64,000 bases of DNA, taken from positions 6,057,501 to 6,121,500 of the forward strand of contig NC_092617.1 in NCBI RefSeq assembly GCF_047663525.1. The letters run 5' to 3'. Shown here one piece after another: positions 24,801 through 33,405 of the stretch (position 1 is the stretch's first letter; every line of letters begins with the position of its first letter). Source of the stretch: Anas platyrhynchos (taxonomy: Eukaryota > Chordata > Aves > Anseriformes > Anatidae). Made by a program: the position numbers and the translations under genes. The notes under the pieces were generated by a model, which ran no database searches, was not told the origin of the DNA, and saw only the letters and a program-made list of their open reading frames with translations.

Positions 24801-26244
24801 GAAGGGGGAGGGGTCTAAAGGGAAGGGGAGGGGCTTAAAGGGGTGGGAAAGGGGAGGGGAGGGGCTAAAGGGCAAAGGGGCGGGGCTAAATGAATGGGGG
24901 AGGGGCTAAGGGGGAAGGGGGCGGGGTTTAAGAGGAGGGGGCGGGGCTTGGAAGGGTGGAACTGGGTTATAAAGGGAAAGGGGCGGGGCTAAAGGGGAAG
25001 GGGCGGGGCTAAGGGGGAAGGGGCGGGGTTAATGGAAGGGGGCGGGGTTTAGGGGATGGGGGCGGGGCTCGGGCCCCAGGGGGCGTGTCCTGACGCGGCC
25101 CCGCCCCCAGAGAAGCCCCCCGAGGAGCCCCCGGCCAAGCTCCTGGACGACCTCTTCCGCAAGACCAAGGCGGCGCCGTGCATCTACTGGCTGCCCCTCA
25201 CCGACAGCCAGGTGGGCGGGGCCCCAAAAAGTGGGCGGGGCCCCCAAAAAGTGGGCGGGGTCACGGGGGGGGGCGGGGGTCACGGGGTGGGCGGGGCCTC
25301 CCAAAATTTGGGGGGGGGGGGGGAGGTGAGGATAAGGGGGGTGCTGGGGCTTTAAGGGAGGGGGCGTGGCTTAAAGGGAGGTGGGCGTGGTCTAAGGGAG
25401 GGGGCGTGGCTTAAAGGGGGCGTGGTCAAAGGAGGCGTGGCCACGGGGTGGGCGGGGCTTCTCCCATCGTGCTTCTATATAAGGGGGTGGGCGGGGTTTG
25501 GAGGGGGTGGGCGGGGCTTAGAGGGAGTGGGCGTGGCCTAGGGGTTGCGGGCGTGGCCTAGGGTGGGTGGGCGTGGCTTCAAGGGGGCGTGGCTACAAAG
25601 TGGGCGTGGCCTCCTTGTGCCCCTAACCCTGTACCTAAGGGGGTGGGCGGGGTTTTAGGGGGTGGGCGTGGCCTAAGGTGGGTGGGCGTGGCCTAAGGTT
25701 TGTGGGCGTGGCTTGGGGTGGGCGTGGCTTCAAGGGGGCGTGGCTACGAGGTGGGCGTGGCCTCCTTATACCCCATGTGCCACCCTAACCCTATATTGAA
25801 GGGGGGTGGGGTGGGATTTAGGGGGGTGGGCGGGGTTTTTTGGGGGTGGGCGTGGCCTGAGGTGGGCGTGGCTTCTCGGGGGCGTGTCTAACGCTCGGCC
25901 ACGCCCCCTTTTTTGGGGCAGTTCATCCAAAAACAGGCGGAGCGAGCGGCCCGGGCCCGGGAACGGGAGCGGCGCCGCAAGGAGCAGGAGGAGGAGGAGC
26001 AAAGGCTGAGAGGGGGCGGGGCCAGCTCCAAAAGGGGCGGGGCCAGCTCCAGGGACCGCCCCCCGCCCCCTCCCCCGCCCCCTCCCCCCCCTCCCCTCCC
26101 TCCTCCTCGCAAGGCTCCGCCCCCTCCTCCTCCTCCTCCTCCTCGGCCCCGCCCCCCCCCGCCCCCTCCCGCCGGGACCCCCCCCCAAAACGCCGCAGCC
26201 GCAGCCGCAGCACCCCCCTGAGGGACCGGGGGGGGCGGCGCTGA
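3854..26244 (+). CDS. ACIN1: Acinus (apoptotic chromatin condensation inducer 1), 5' part outside window
   Basis: Sixteen coding exons in view: 3854-3919, 4027-4138, 5024-5100, 5977-6561, 7361-7386, 9779-9866, 14146-14185, 14665-14835, 18182-18346, 18430-18625, 20041-20170, 21644-21751, 23608-23714, 24094-24523, 25111-25211, 25922-26244. Acinus is a nuclear RNA-binding scaffold of the ASAP complex with RNPS1 and SAP18. Diagnostic peptides in order: [32 protein letters not shown], a poly-Glu/Pro-rich exon, [37 protein letters not shown], the RRM ([17 protein letters not shown] to [13 protein letters not shown]), [19 protein letters not shown], an RE/EK-rich stretch and the tail [14 protein letters not shown] before TGA at 26242. 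The N-terminal SAP-domain exons must lie upstream. About 900 residues are encoded here; the human long form is about 1340, and the Ser-rich middle is much shorter. Four exons (8, 11, 13, 16) have a one-base-type frame conflict although both sides match the family. The 26-bp exon 5 is supported mainly by phase. Identity is very sure; some exon edges are less so. Confidence 0.92.
4200..4860. repeat. ACIN1 intron minisatellite, GGGGAAATTAAGGG type
   Basis: About 15 units of 40-45 bases combining GATTTGGGGGAAATTA and TTTGGGTCATTTAGAGGG. It lies between the EEMSQNSF exon and the SCEDSDEE exon. Confidence 0.8.
5105..5935. repeat. ACIN1 intron minisatellite with a 51-base core
   Basis: Units join CTTTTGGGGCGAAAAACAGC with AATTTTGGGTAAAAA. 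Copies starting at 5290, 5341, 5392, 5443 and 5494 are nearly identical at period 51. Flanking copies are diverged, which suggests recent expansion of the core. Confidence 0.88.
6100..6540 (+). repeat. Coding Glu-Ala-(Thr)-Pro-Pro repeat in ACIN1 exon
   Basis: About 30 short units read EATPP or EAPPP/TEAPP. The DNA unit GAGGCCACGCCCCCT matches the intergenic and intronic GC-box minisatellite of this window. It follows a run of about 18 Glu codons (6026-6081). Confidence 0.85.
6562..7350. repeat. ACIN1 intron repeat, ACTGGGAGGG type
   Basis: Short G-rich units (ACTGGGAGGGACTGGGG, with ACTGGGATATACTGGG variants) with four or more G-runs per 30 bases, capable of forming G-quadruplexes in RNA or DNA. 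Confidence 0.85.
7390..8570. repeat. ACIN1 intron repeat, CTATGGGG type
   Basis: Units of 10-13 bases: CTATGGGGCG, CTATGGGGCA, TCTATGGGT, CACTTATGGGGCTGGGG. All stops are sparse, giving several spurious overlapping frames. Confidence 0.88.
8571..8700 (+). promoter_or_regulatory. Unique GC-rich island inside ACIN1, possible internal promoter
   Basis: About 130 bases of non-repetitive CpG-bearing sequence interrupt two repeat blocks. It contains GCGCGGGGGC, a poly-pyrimidine stretch and AAGATGGCCGCC (a YY1-type site around a potential ATG at 8656). Acinus is known to have shorter isoforms from internal starts; linking that to this island is inference. Confidence 0.3.
8700..9720. repeat. ACIN1 intron repeat, ATCTATGGGGCTGGGG type
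   Basis: Units of about 20-30 bases with TCTATGGGGCTGGGGGA. The last three copies near 9480-9540 are identical (GGGGAGGTTTCTATGGGGCT). Confidence 0.85.
9870..10970. repeat. ACIN1 intron repeat with GGGGCAGCCCC hairpins
   Basis: Units of about 30-50 bases with TACTTGGGGGGCAGCCCCAT. The core GGGGC(A/T)GCCCC is self-complementary apart from one central base. About 25 copies, grading into the next array. Confidence 0.82.
11205..13960. repeat. ACIN1 intron palindromic minisatellite (TATGGGGCGCCCCATA)
   Basis: More than 60 units of about 42-48 bases: ACTTATGGGGCGCCCCATAG or ..GCACCCCAC.., then GATCCTCGGGACCCCCAAGT-like filler. The 16-base core is a perfect inverted repeat in many units. Confidence 0.88.
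14020..14640. repeat. GC-box minisatellite in ACIN1 intron
   Basis: Units GGGGGCGGGGCTTAAGGGA and GGGGGCGTGGCCTAAAGG, with two TATGCAAATTAG (octamer-like ATGCAAAT) inserts near 14421 and 14573. TGACGTCATCG occurs near 14586. Confidence 0.8.
14840..16620. repeat. ACIN1 intron satellite-like array, period about 160-170
   Basis: About ten long units, each carrying ATCCTATAAATTGGT then GACCCAAATTGGCCCGAAAT and ATACCAAAAATTGGA. Stop-poor frames result on the - strand but no protein is recognised. Confidence 0.85.
16640..18175. repeat. ACIN1 intron C-rich array, period about 140-150
   Basis: About eight units with TTAGGCTCCTTGTC, TATTTCCAATTTTCCCAAAA, TCGCCGTTTTTCACCCCAAA and a CCCCCAAACCCC filler. 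One unit near 17166-17216 contains a copy of the start of the next ACIN1 exon. Confidence 0.85.
17164..17216 (+). pseudogene. Duplicated acceptor and 5' edge of ACIN1 exon 9
   Basis: CAG acceptor then GGCCTGATCCCGGCGCGCCC, C-run, CAGGAGGCGGTGGTGGAGCT, which is nearly identical to 18180-18228 where the real exon continues. The copy runs into repeat after GAGCT and has no donor. Confidence 0.8.
18630..20000. repeat. ACIN1 intron repeat, ATACTGGG / ATACTGGTTT types
   Basis: First half is TGGGATATACTGGGAGGGAC. The second half shifts to TTATACTGGTCCATACTGG with GGGGGTCCTGGGAGGG blocks. Confidence 0.85.
20175..20440. repeat. GC-box minisatellite in ACIN1 intron
   Basis: GGGGGCGGGGCTTAAAGGGG units, same family as the block at 14.0-14.6 kb. 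Confidence 0.8.
20445..21590. repeat. ACIN1 intron repeat, AAAAATGGGGATTTTGGGGT type
   Basis: Units of about 45-60 bases: GACTCCAAAAATGGGGATTT, GAAACCCCTAAAATTGGGGC, TTTTGGGGGTTTTT. No exon seen before the RRM exon at 21644. Confidence 0.83.
21711..22680 (+). repeat. Tandem repeat carrying copies of the 3' edge and donor of ACIN1 exon 12
   Basis: Six units start at 21711 (in the true exon), 21861, 22010, 22160, 22343 and 22504. Each begins with 41 exon bases (GCTTCTGGATCGACAGGATC to GTCACG), then the intron start GTCAGCC and TGGGGTCATATTGGGGTCCT filler. Units 4 and 6 are more diverged. No acceptor precedes the copies. Confidence 0.92.
22680..23600. repeat. ACIN1 intron repeat, GTTTTTGGGGTGTTTTGGGG type
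   Basis: Units with TATTGATGTTGTTTTTGGGG and TTCTGACTCTGTTTCTGGG. Antisense frames up to about 370 codons are repeat artefacts. Confidence 0.83.
23715..24060. repeat. ACIN1 intron repeat, GGTTATGGGGGGATTTGGGG type
   Basis: Units of about 20-25 bases filling the short intron between the two halves of the RRM-end region. Confidence 0.8.
24530..25075. repeat. GC-box minisatellite in ACIN1 intron
   Basis: GGGGAGGGGCTTAAGGGG and GGGGGCGGGGCTTAAA units, about 30 copies. Confidence 0.8.
25212..25905. repeat. GC-box minisatellite in last ACIN1 intron, GGGTGGGCGTGGCCTA type
   Basis: GGGGGTGGGCGTGGCCTAAG and CAAGGGGGCGTGGCTAC units. Two longer copies (period about 170) near 25580-25640 and 25740-25800 share CTCCTT, ACCCC and CTAACCCT. 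Confidence 0.78.
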
Positions 26245-26366
26245 AATGGCCCAAAATCGGGCTTTTTCCACCCAAAATAGCGCCCCTCGCCTCGCGCCCC
26301 GCCCCCTCTCGGCCCCCCCCCCCAGCCCAAGCCTCTCCCCCCCCCCTGCCCCAAAATAAGGTTGAG

Positions 26367-26372
26367 AATAAA
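26367..26372 (+). other. Polyadenylation signal AATAAA of ACIN1
   Basis: AATAAA lies 123 bases after the TGA at 26242-26244, before a G-rich intergenic repeat. Confidence 0.7.
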
Positions 26373-26389
26373 AAAAGGAGAGAAGGAAG

Positions 26390-27290
26390 GAATTGGGAGC
26401 GTTTTTTTGGGGGGATTTTGGGGGTTTTGGGGAGTTTTTGGGGGAATTCGGGGGTTTGGGGGGGATTTCGGGGCATTATAGGGGGATTTGGGGGTTTTTT
26501 GGGGTCCTAGGGGGGGTTATGGGGGAAGAAAAGTGGAAATTGGGAGGGTTTTGGGGGGAATTTGGCGTTTTTTGGGGTTTTTGGGGGGGAAATTGGGGGG
26601 TTTGGGGATTTTGGGGGAAAATAGAGGGTTTTGGGGTGATCGTTGGGGGGGTTATGGGGGATTTCAGGGGGGATTGGGGGGATTATGGGGGGACTTGGGG
26701 TTTTTGGAGGTCCTCGGGGGGGTTCTGGTGGGAATTTGGGGGGTTGGGGGATTTTTGGGGGGTTTTTGGGGGGTTGGGGGTTTTTACAGGGGGGTGTTGG
26801 GGGGGTTATGGGGGATTTGGGGTGGATTTAGGGTGGGTTGGGGGGGTTATGGGGGGGTTTAAGGGGTCCTGGGGTGGTTTTTGGGGCGAATTTGGGGGGT
26901 TTTGGGGGCGTTTTTGGGAGGTTTTGGGTTTTTTTGGGGTTGGGGGGTTTGAGGGGGGGGGGTTATGAGGGATTTGGAGGAGTTTTGGAGGGATTTGGGT
27001 TTTTTTGGGGGTCCTAGACAGGGTTATAGGGGAAGAACAGTGGAAATTGGGAGGGTTTTGGGGGGGAATTTGGGCGGTTTGGGTTTTTTTTGGGGGGGGT
27101 TGGGGGGTTGGGGGGTTTTGGGGGGGATTTGGGGTGGGTTTGGGTGGATTTGGGGGGGTTTATGCGGTCCTGGAGGGGGTTGAGGGGTTTTAATGGGGGA
27201 TTTGGGGGGTTTTGGTTTTTTTGGGGGGATTTGGGGTGGATTTTGGGGGGTTTTGGGGTCCCTGGGGGGGGTTCGGGGTCTCTGAGCCCC
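26390..27290. repeat. G-rich intergenic repeat between ACIN1 and NGDN
   Basis: GGGGATTTTGGGGGTTTTGG units. The segment TATGGGGGAAGAAAAGTGGA near 26517 recurs diverged near 27026. No gene seen. Confidence 0.78.
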
Positions 27291-27299
27291 CTCAGGCCC

Positions 27300-27683
27300 C
27301 TCAGCCCCTTCCCCTCTGAGGCGTTTCCCGCCTCCGCCCCCCATTGGTCAAATTACACGTCAATCACATCACCCCGCACTCCTATTGGTCGCTTCACCTC
27401 ATTCGTCCCCGCCCCCACACGCGCTGCGAGACACTTCCCGCCTCCGCTTCCCATTGGTCAATCTGTGCGTCAATCACCGCCCTCTGCCCTCCCATTGGCT
27501 CCTCCGCCTCTTTGATCCCCGCCCTCCCCACGCGCTGTTGTGAGGCGAAGTGGGCGGGACCCTCCCCGCCCGGCTCGCCCTCCCATTGGCTCATCCGCCG
27601 AGGCAGCGCGCTCTGATTGGTCCAGCCGCATCAAAGACGCGCTCTGATTGGCCGCCGCAATCCCCCTCAGAGGCGGCCGCAAG
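27300..27683 (+). promoter_or_regulatory. NGDN promoter with tandem E2F/CCAAT modules
   Basis: TTCCCGCCTCCG followed by CCCATTGGTCAA and (A/G)CGTCAATCAC occurs at about 27325 and again at about 27435 (period 110). Further inverted CCAAT boxes (ATTGG) lie near 27383, 27494, 27585, 27617 and 27647, the last 38 bases before the ATG. There is no TATA box. NF-Y and E2F binding is inference. Confidence 0.75.
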
Positions 27684-30600
27684 ATGGCGGAGGTGGCGGA
27701 GGCCGTGGCGCTGCTGGGGGCGCTGAGGGAGCAGGTGCGGCCCCAAAACCGCCCCAAATCGCCCCAAAATGCCCCAAAATCGCCTCGGGAGGTTTCCCGG
27801 GACCCCAAAAAACCCCGAAATGGCCCCAAAATGGCCCCTTGCAGGTGGCGGCGGTGACGGAGCACGGCCGGGGGCTGCTGAGGAGGCTGCGGGGAGGGGG
27901 GCTCCGCACGGACAAGGTAACGGGGGGGGGGTTTGGGGTGAATTCGGGGGGTTTTGGGGCGTCTTGAGCGGGAACATGGGGGTTTTGGGGGTCCTGGGGG
28001 GGAATTGGGGGGTTTTGGGGGGAATTCGGGGGGTTTTGGGGTCTTAAGGGGGAATTGGGGGGTCCTGGGGGGTCCTGGGGGGGAATTGGGGGGTTCTGGG
28101 GGGGGATTTGGGGCGAATTTGGGGGCTTTTGGGGTCTTGAGGGGGAATTGGGGGGGTTTGGGGGGGACTTTGGGGGCTTTTGGGGGTCTTGAGGGGGAAA
28201 TCGGGGGTTTTGGGGGGAATTCAGGGGATTTTGGGGTCTTGAGGGGGAATTGAGGGAATTTCGGGGGTATTTGGGGGATTCTGGGGGGTTTGGGGGGGAA
28301 TTCGGGGGGTTTGGGGGTCTTGGGGGTGAACTTGGGGAATTGGGAGGGAATTGAGGGGTCTTGAGGGGGAATTGGGGGGGGTTGGGGGGTATTTGGGGGG
28401 TTTTGGTGGTCTTGAAAGGGAATTGGGGGGATTGGAGGGGATTTGGGGAAGTTTTGGGGGAATTGGGAGGAATTTGGGGGTCCTGGGGGGGAATTGGGGG
28501 GTTTTGGGGTGAATTCGGTGGGTTTTGGGGTCTTGGGGGGGGGATTTGGGGGGGTTTTGGGGATCTTGAGGGGGAATTGGGTGGGTTTGGGGGGAATTTG
28601 GGAGGTTTTGGGGGTCTTGAAGGGGAAATTTGTCGGTTTTGGGGGGGATTTGGGGAATTTGGAAGGGTTTTGGGGGTCTTTGGGGGAATTGAGGGGTTTT
28701 GGGTGGGATTTTGGGGGTCTTGAGGGGGAATTGGGGGGTTTTGGGGGGAATTTGGGGGGATTTTGGGGGTCCTGAGAGGGAATTGGGGAGATTGGGGTAA
28801 ACTGGGGGGCTTTGGGGGAGAATTGATGTGTTTTCGGGGGAATTTGGTGGGTTTTGGGGGGAATTCGGGGGGGTTTGGTGGTTTTGGGGGAATTTTGGAT
28901 GGGATTTGGGTTCTTTTTGGTGTGTTTTTGGGTGATTTGGGTGGGTTTTGGGGTGATTTGGGTGGGATTTGTGTAATTTGGGATGTTTTTTGGTGTAATT
29001 CCCGTTCCTTCGTGCCCCCCCCCAGGGGCTGTCCCTGCTGGGGGTGCGGGCGCAGGCGCTGCTGCAGTACCTGGGGGACCTGGGGCTGCTGCTGGCCACC
29101 AAGTGCCGGGGGGGGGCCCTGGGGGCGCTGCCGGCCCTGCCCCGCCTGCTGGAGACCCGCCTGGTGAGGGGGCGGGGCTAAGGGAGGGGGCGGGGCCTGT
29201 GGGGGGCGTGGCTTGGAGGGGGAGGCTGGGATTGGCTGATATACCTGGGTGGGGGTGGGGTTTGGGGGGCTAAGGGCTATTAAAGGGTTAAAAGGGGGCG
29301 TGGTTATGGTTGGGGGCATGGCCTATGAGGTGGGCGGGGCCTATGGGGGGCGGGGCCTTGAAGGGGAGGCTGTGATTGGCTGATATATGTGGGTGGGGGT
29401 GGGGTTTGGGGGGTTAAGGGCTATTAAAGGGTTAAAAGGGGGCGTGGCTTGAGAAAGGGGGCGTGGTCTGATGTAGGGGGTGTGGCCTATGAGGTGGGCG
29501 GGGCATGTGGGGGGCGTGGCTTGGAGGGGGAGGCTGTGATTGGCTGATACACCATGGGGGTGGGGTTTTAACCATCCCTTAAAGGGTTAAAAGGGGGCGT
29601 GGCTTCGCGTAGGGGGCGTGGCCTGGTTGCTGGGTGTGGTCTAAACCAGGGGGCGTGGCCTGGGGTGGGCGTGGCTTGTGCAAAGGGGGCGTGGCCTCGG
29701 GGTATGGGGAGGGCCCCAATAGGTTCAGAGGGGGCGGGGCTTTAAGGAGGGGGCGTGGCCTAGTGGGTGGGCGTGGCTTCGCGGAAAGGGGCGTGGCTTG
29801 GAGAAGAGGGGGGCGTGGCCTCGCCCAGGGTGGTTTTTTTGGGGTAAATTTTGGCCGTTTAGGTGCTGGAGAAGTCGCGCCCCATGGAGCTGCGCCTGCG
29901 CTACCACCTGGACAAGCTGCTGCGGGCGGCCGCCGCTGGGGCGCCGGGTGGGCCAAAATCCCCCCAATTCACCCCAAAATCCCCCTCCCCTTGAACCCCC
30001 AAAATCCCTTAGATTTGCCCCAAAAAGTCCCATTGGTGGACGATTGATTGACAGCTGTCAATCATCCCCCAGGAGCCAACGACCCGCTGCGCTTCCGGCC
30101 CCAGCCCGGGAACATGGGGGTGAGATTTGGGGGGAATTTGGGGGATTTTGGTTAATTTTGGGGGGATTTGATCGATTTTGGGGTTATTTTTGAGTGGTTC
30201 TGGGTCAATTTTGGTGGGAATTGGGGGTTTTTGGTCAATTTGGGGGGGATTTGATTGATTTTGGGGGGGTTTGGGTCAATTTTGAGCGGTTTTGGGTCAA
30301 TTTTGAGCAGTTTGGGGTCAATTTTGTTTTTTTTTGGGATTCTTAGGATGAAGAGGAGGAGGAAGAAGAGGATGAGGAGGGGCCGAGCGGGACGAAGGCC
30401 CCGGGGCTGGGCGGGGGGCGGCGCTACGTGCCCCCCCGCCTGGTGCCCGTGCAGTATGGTAAGCCGAATCCCAAATAATCCCAAATAATCCCAAATAATG
30501 CCCATAATCCCTCCTTAATCCCCCATAATCCATACAAAATCCCTTGTTATATCCCCAAATCCCCCTTAAATTCCCCATTATTCTTCCTCAATCCCCGTAT

Positions 30601-32911
30601 TTTCTCCCTATTCCCCATATTTTCCCCCTAAATGCCCCATAATCCCCCCAAATTCCCAATAATCCCTCCGTTTTCCCCCATAATCCCTCCATAATTCCTT
30701 GATTTCCCCCTATAACCCCTCCCCGTCCCCCCTAATCCTCCATAATCCCCTTAAATCCCCCTTAATCGCACCTTTATTCCCCATTATCCCCCCAAAACCC
30801 TCCCCTAATCCCCAAATCACCCCTCCCTGACCCCCCTAATCCCCCCTAATCCCCCTTAATCCCACCCTTACTCCCCATAATCCCACCTTTTTCTCCCCAT
30901 AATCCCTCCATAATCTCTTCATTTTCCCCCATAACCCTCCCTAATCCCTCCATAACCCCTCCTCATGCCCCATAATCCCACCCCAACCCCCATAATCCCT
31001 CTAATCCCCCTTAATCCCACCCTAACCCCTCCTCGACCCCCCTAATCCATCTTAATCCCTTCTAATCCCCCCTAATCCCACCCTTTTTCCCCATAATCCC
31101 ACTTTTTTTTCCCCATATTTCCCCCATAACCCTCCCCTAATCCCTCCGTAACCCCTTCCCGACCCCTATAATCCCCTCTAATCCCTTTTAATCCCCCTTA
31201 ATCCCACCCTTATTCCACATAATCCCTCCATAACCCTCCCCTAATCCCCCTATATCCCCTCCCCAACCCCCTTAAACCCTCTTAATCCCCCTTTTTCCCC
31301 GTAATCCCACCCTTTTTCCCCATAACCCCCCATAACCCTCCTCTAATTCCTCCCTAACCCCTCCCCGACCCCCATAATGCCCTTAATCCCCCTTAATCCC
31401 ACCCTTATTCCCCATAATCCCACCTTTTTTCCCCATAATCCTTCCATAATCTCTCCATTTTCCCCCATAACCCCTCCCCAACCCCCCTAATCCCCCTTAA
31501 TCCCCTCTAATCCCCCATAATCCCACCCTTTTTCCCATATTCCCACCCTTATCCCCCTTAATCTCATATTTATTCCCCATAATCCCCCCTAATCCCACCT
31601 AATCAACCCAAAATGTACCCCTAACCCCTCCCCGACCCCCCCAATCCCCCCAAATCCCCCTCTAATCCCCCCTAATCCCCCCTAATCCCAGCTGAGGCCG
31701 GCCCCGACCGTGAGCAGCGGGCGCTGTCGGCGGCGCGGCGCCGAGCCCTGGGCAGTGCCCTGGTGCGGGAGCTGCGGGAGGAGCTGGGCGACGCCCCCGA
31801 GGAGGTGGGCGGGGCCACCGGGCTCCGCCCCTCGCGGGAGGAGGAGCAGCGGTGAGCAGGACACGCCCCCTGGCCCTTTAGCCACGCCCCCGGCCCTTTA
31901 GCCCCGCCCCTGGCCCTTTAGCCCCGCCCCTTGCTCTTTAGCCCCGCCCCCTTCTCCATACTATGGCATCTGGGGGCCCACTTCCCTGCCCTATGGGGGC
32001 GGGGTTTGACCACAGGCCACGCCCCCTCACTCGAGGCCACGCCCCCTTCTATAAGCCACGCCCATTCATTTAGGCCACGCCCCCTCCTTACCCTGATTCC
32101 CTTATATGGGGGGAGGGTAAGGATTAGAGGCCACGCCCCCTTCATTAAAGCCACGCCCCTTTAGGCCCCGCCCCCTGCCTTAAGCCACGCCCACATCAGC
32201 AGACCACACCCCCTTTAAAGCCACGCCCCCTTTTCAAGGCCCCACCCCCTGTATAGCCCAAAAGGGAGGGGGAGAGCAAGGCCACGCCCCTCCCCTTAAG
32301 CCCCGCCCACCCCAAGCCACGCCCCCTCCCTTATAGCCACGCCCACTCAGACCACGCCCATTTAGGCCACGCCCCATTCAAGCCACGCCCCCTTTTCCCT
32401 CCTAATCCCCCTCCCAGCCCACTCCCCTCGCAGGCCACGCCCCCTATCCTTAAGCCACGCCCCCTGGGCCTCAAGCCACGCCCCCTGACGCTAAGCCCCG
32501 CCCCCCAGGACCCGCCTGGAGGAGTCCCTGCTGGTTCGGCTGGCCGAGACGCGGCGGCAGCGGGCGCAGCGGCGCCGCCGGGCCCTGGGGGCGCCCCCCC
32601 TGGACTCCATCACCCATTTCGGAGCCGCCCCCGCCCTGTTGGGAGCCCCCGAGCAGGTGGGAGACCCCCCCGGGACCCTCCCCACCCCCCCCATAGCACC
32701 CATGGGTGCCCCCTTTCCACCCCTCCCCCCCCAATTTCTTACAGGTGGCGCCCAAAAAAAGGAAGGTGGTGGCCAAGAAGGGGAAGGGCCGGCGGCGGGG
32801 TGAGTCCTCCAGTATCCCAGCAGCCCCTGCGGGTGGTGGCGCCGCTCCTGGTGGTGCTGCTGCCTCATCTCGTCTGTCCTCCTTCCTGCAGGTGGCCGGA
32901 GGAGACGCTGA
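27684..32911 (+). CDS. NGDN: Neuroguidin (EIF4E-binding, Sas10/Utp3 family)
   Basis: Ten exons, all phases closing: 27684-27734, 27845-27916, 29026-29163, 29863-29947, 30073-30119, 30347-30458, 31692-31851, 32509-32656, 32745-32799, 32892-32911; 295 residues (human 315). Neuroguidin is a nucleolar protein of small-subunit processome assembly and also a CPEB/eIF4E-associated translational repressor. Matches include a Sas10-type helical N-terminal half, VLEKSRPMELRLRYHLDKLL, ANDPLRFRPQPGNM, an acidic run, RRYVPPRLVPVQY, RRRALGSALVRELREELGDA and ITHFGAAPALLG. The C-terminus has a monopartite nuclear localisation signal PKKRKV and ends GRRRGGRRRR, like the basic human tail. The start is the first ATG after a CCAAT-rich promoter, in an AAGATGGCGG context. 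AATAAA follows the stop by only 22 bases. Introns 3 and 6 hold minisatellites. Intron 6 has a clear gtaagc donor. Confidence 0.93.
27917..28985. repeat. NGDN intron minisatellite, GGGGAATTGGGGGGTTTTGG type
   Basis: Units of about 30 bases, GTCTTGAGGGGGAATTGGGG / TTTTGGGGGGAATTCGGGGG. The antisense strand is open for about 550 codons of Pro/Asn/Ser repeat, not a gene. Confidence 0.85.
29170..29825. repeat. GC-box minisatellite with three longer copies in NGDN intron
   Basis: Long units share GGAGGCTGTGATTGGCTGAT, GGGGGTGGGGTTT, TTAAAGGGTTAAAAGGGGGC and GTGG at about 29220, 29365 and 29530. Shorter GGGGGCGTGGCCT units follow. Confidence 0.8.
30120..30345. repeat. NGDN short intron repeat, GATTTTGGGGTCAATTTTGG type
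   Basis: TTTTGGGTCAATTTTGAGCG units. Just upstream, 30040-30063 holds GATTGATTGACAGCTGTCAA, a TALE-type TGATTGACAG meeting its reverse complement. Confidence 0.7.
30465..31680. repeat. NGDN intron C/T/A-rich minisatellite, CCCATAATCCC type
   Basis: Units with CCCCCTTAATCCCACCCTTA, TTCCCCATAATCCC and CCCTCCCCGACCCCCCTAAT. Longer higher-order units of about 130-200 bases are suggested. Confidence 0.83.
31860..32505. repeat. GC-box minisatellite (reverse orientation) in NGDN intron
   Basis: AAGCCACGCCCCCTTT and TTTAGCCCCGCCCCTGGCCC units, the complement of the GGGGGCGTGGCTT family seen elsewhere. Confidence 0.82.
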
Positions 32912-32933
32912 GCCCCCCCGACACCCCCCCCCA

Positions 32934-32939
32934 AATAAA
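32934..32939 (+). other. Polyadenylation signal AATAAA of NGDN
   Basis: AATAAA 22 bases after the stop, giving a very short 3' UTR. Confidence 0.8.
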
Positions 32940-32994
32940 GGCTGTGTCTGGAGAGGATTCGTTAGTGCTGAGGTTAATTAATGGGGCTAATTGG

Positions 32995-33310
32995 GGATGC
33001 CAGGAGACAAGATGGCCGCCTGGGCTTCAGGGTTGCCATGGCGATGGCCCTAAGGTGTTTGCCAGGCCCTAAGATGGCTGCCAGGCCCCAAGATGGCCGC
33101 CCAGCCCTCACCGTTGCTATGGCGACAGCCCCAAGATGGGTGCCCCCATGGGGACAAGATGGCCGCCCACCCCCCATTGACACCAATGGGTCAGCCCCAA
33201 GATGGCGGCCCCCACTGGGCGCCGCCATCTTGCCCCTCCTCACCTCCTCCCCTCCCACAAAATGGCGGCCCCCACGCTGCCCCATGGGCGCCGCCATCTT
33301 GTCCGGGAGC
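32995..33310. repeat. Cluster of AAGATGGC (YY1-type) and X-box-like sites between convergent genes
   Basis: Nine (A)AGATGGC or GCCATCTT-type sites near 33006, 33071, 33091, 33134, 33155, 33191, 33224, 33258 and 33292, with GTTGCCATGGCGATGG and GTTGCTATGGCGAC between. It lies between the NGDN and DHRS4 polyadenylation signals. Confidence 0.75.
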
Positions 33311-33332
33311 CTCCAAGCCAATCAGCGGGGGT

Positions 33333-33338
33333 TTTATT
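33333..33338 (-). other. Polyadenylation signal of DHRS4
   Basis: TTTATT on the + strand (AATAAA on -) lies 68 bases beyond the DHRS4 stop at 33406-33408. Confidence 0.7.
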
Positions 33339-33405
33339 GGCTGCGAAACGCCCCGAATCCACCCGAAATGGCCCCAAAACCGCCCGAAACGCCCCAAAAC
33401 CTCCC

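Noticed and set aside
27667-29319. Antisense open frame of about 550 codons rich in Pro, Asn and Ser
   Set aside because: Stop-poor because NGDN intron 3 is a G-rich minisatellite. No conserved motif, and it covers NGDN exons.
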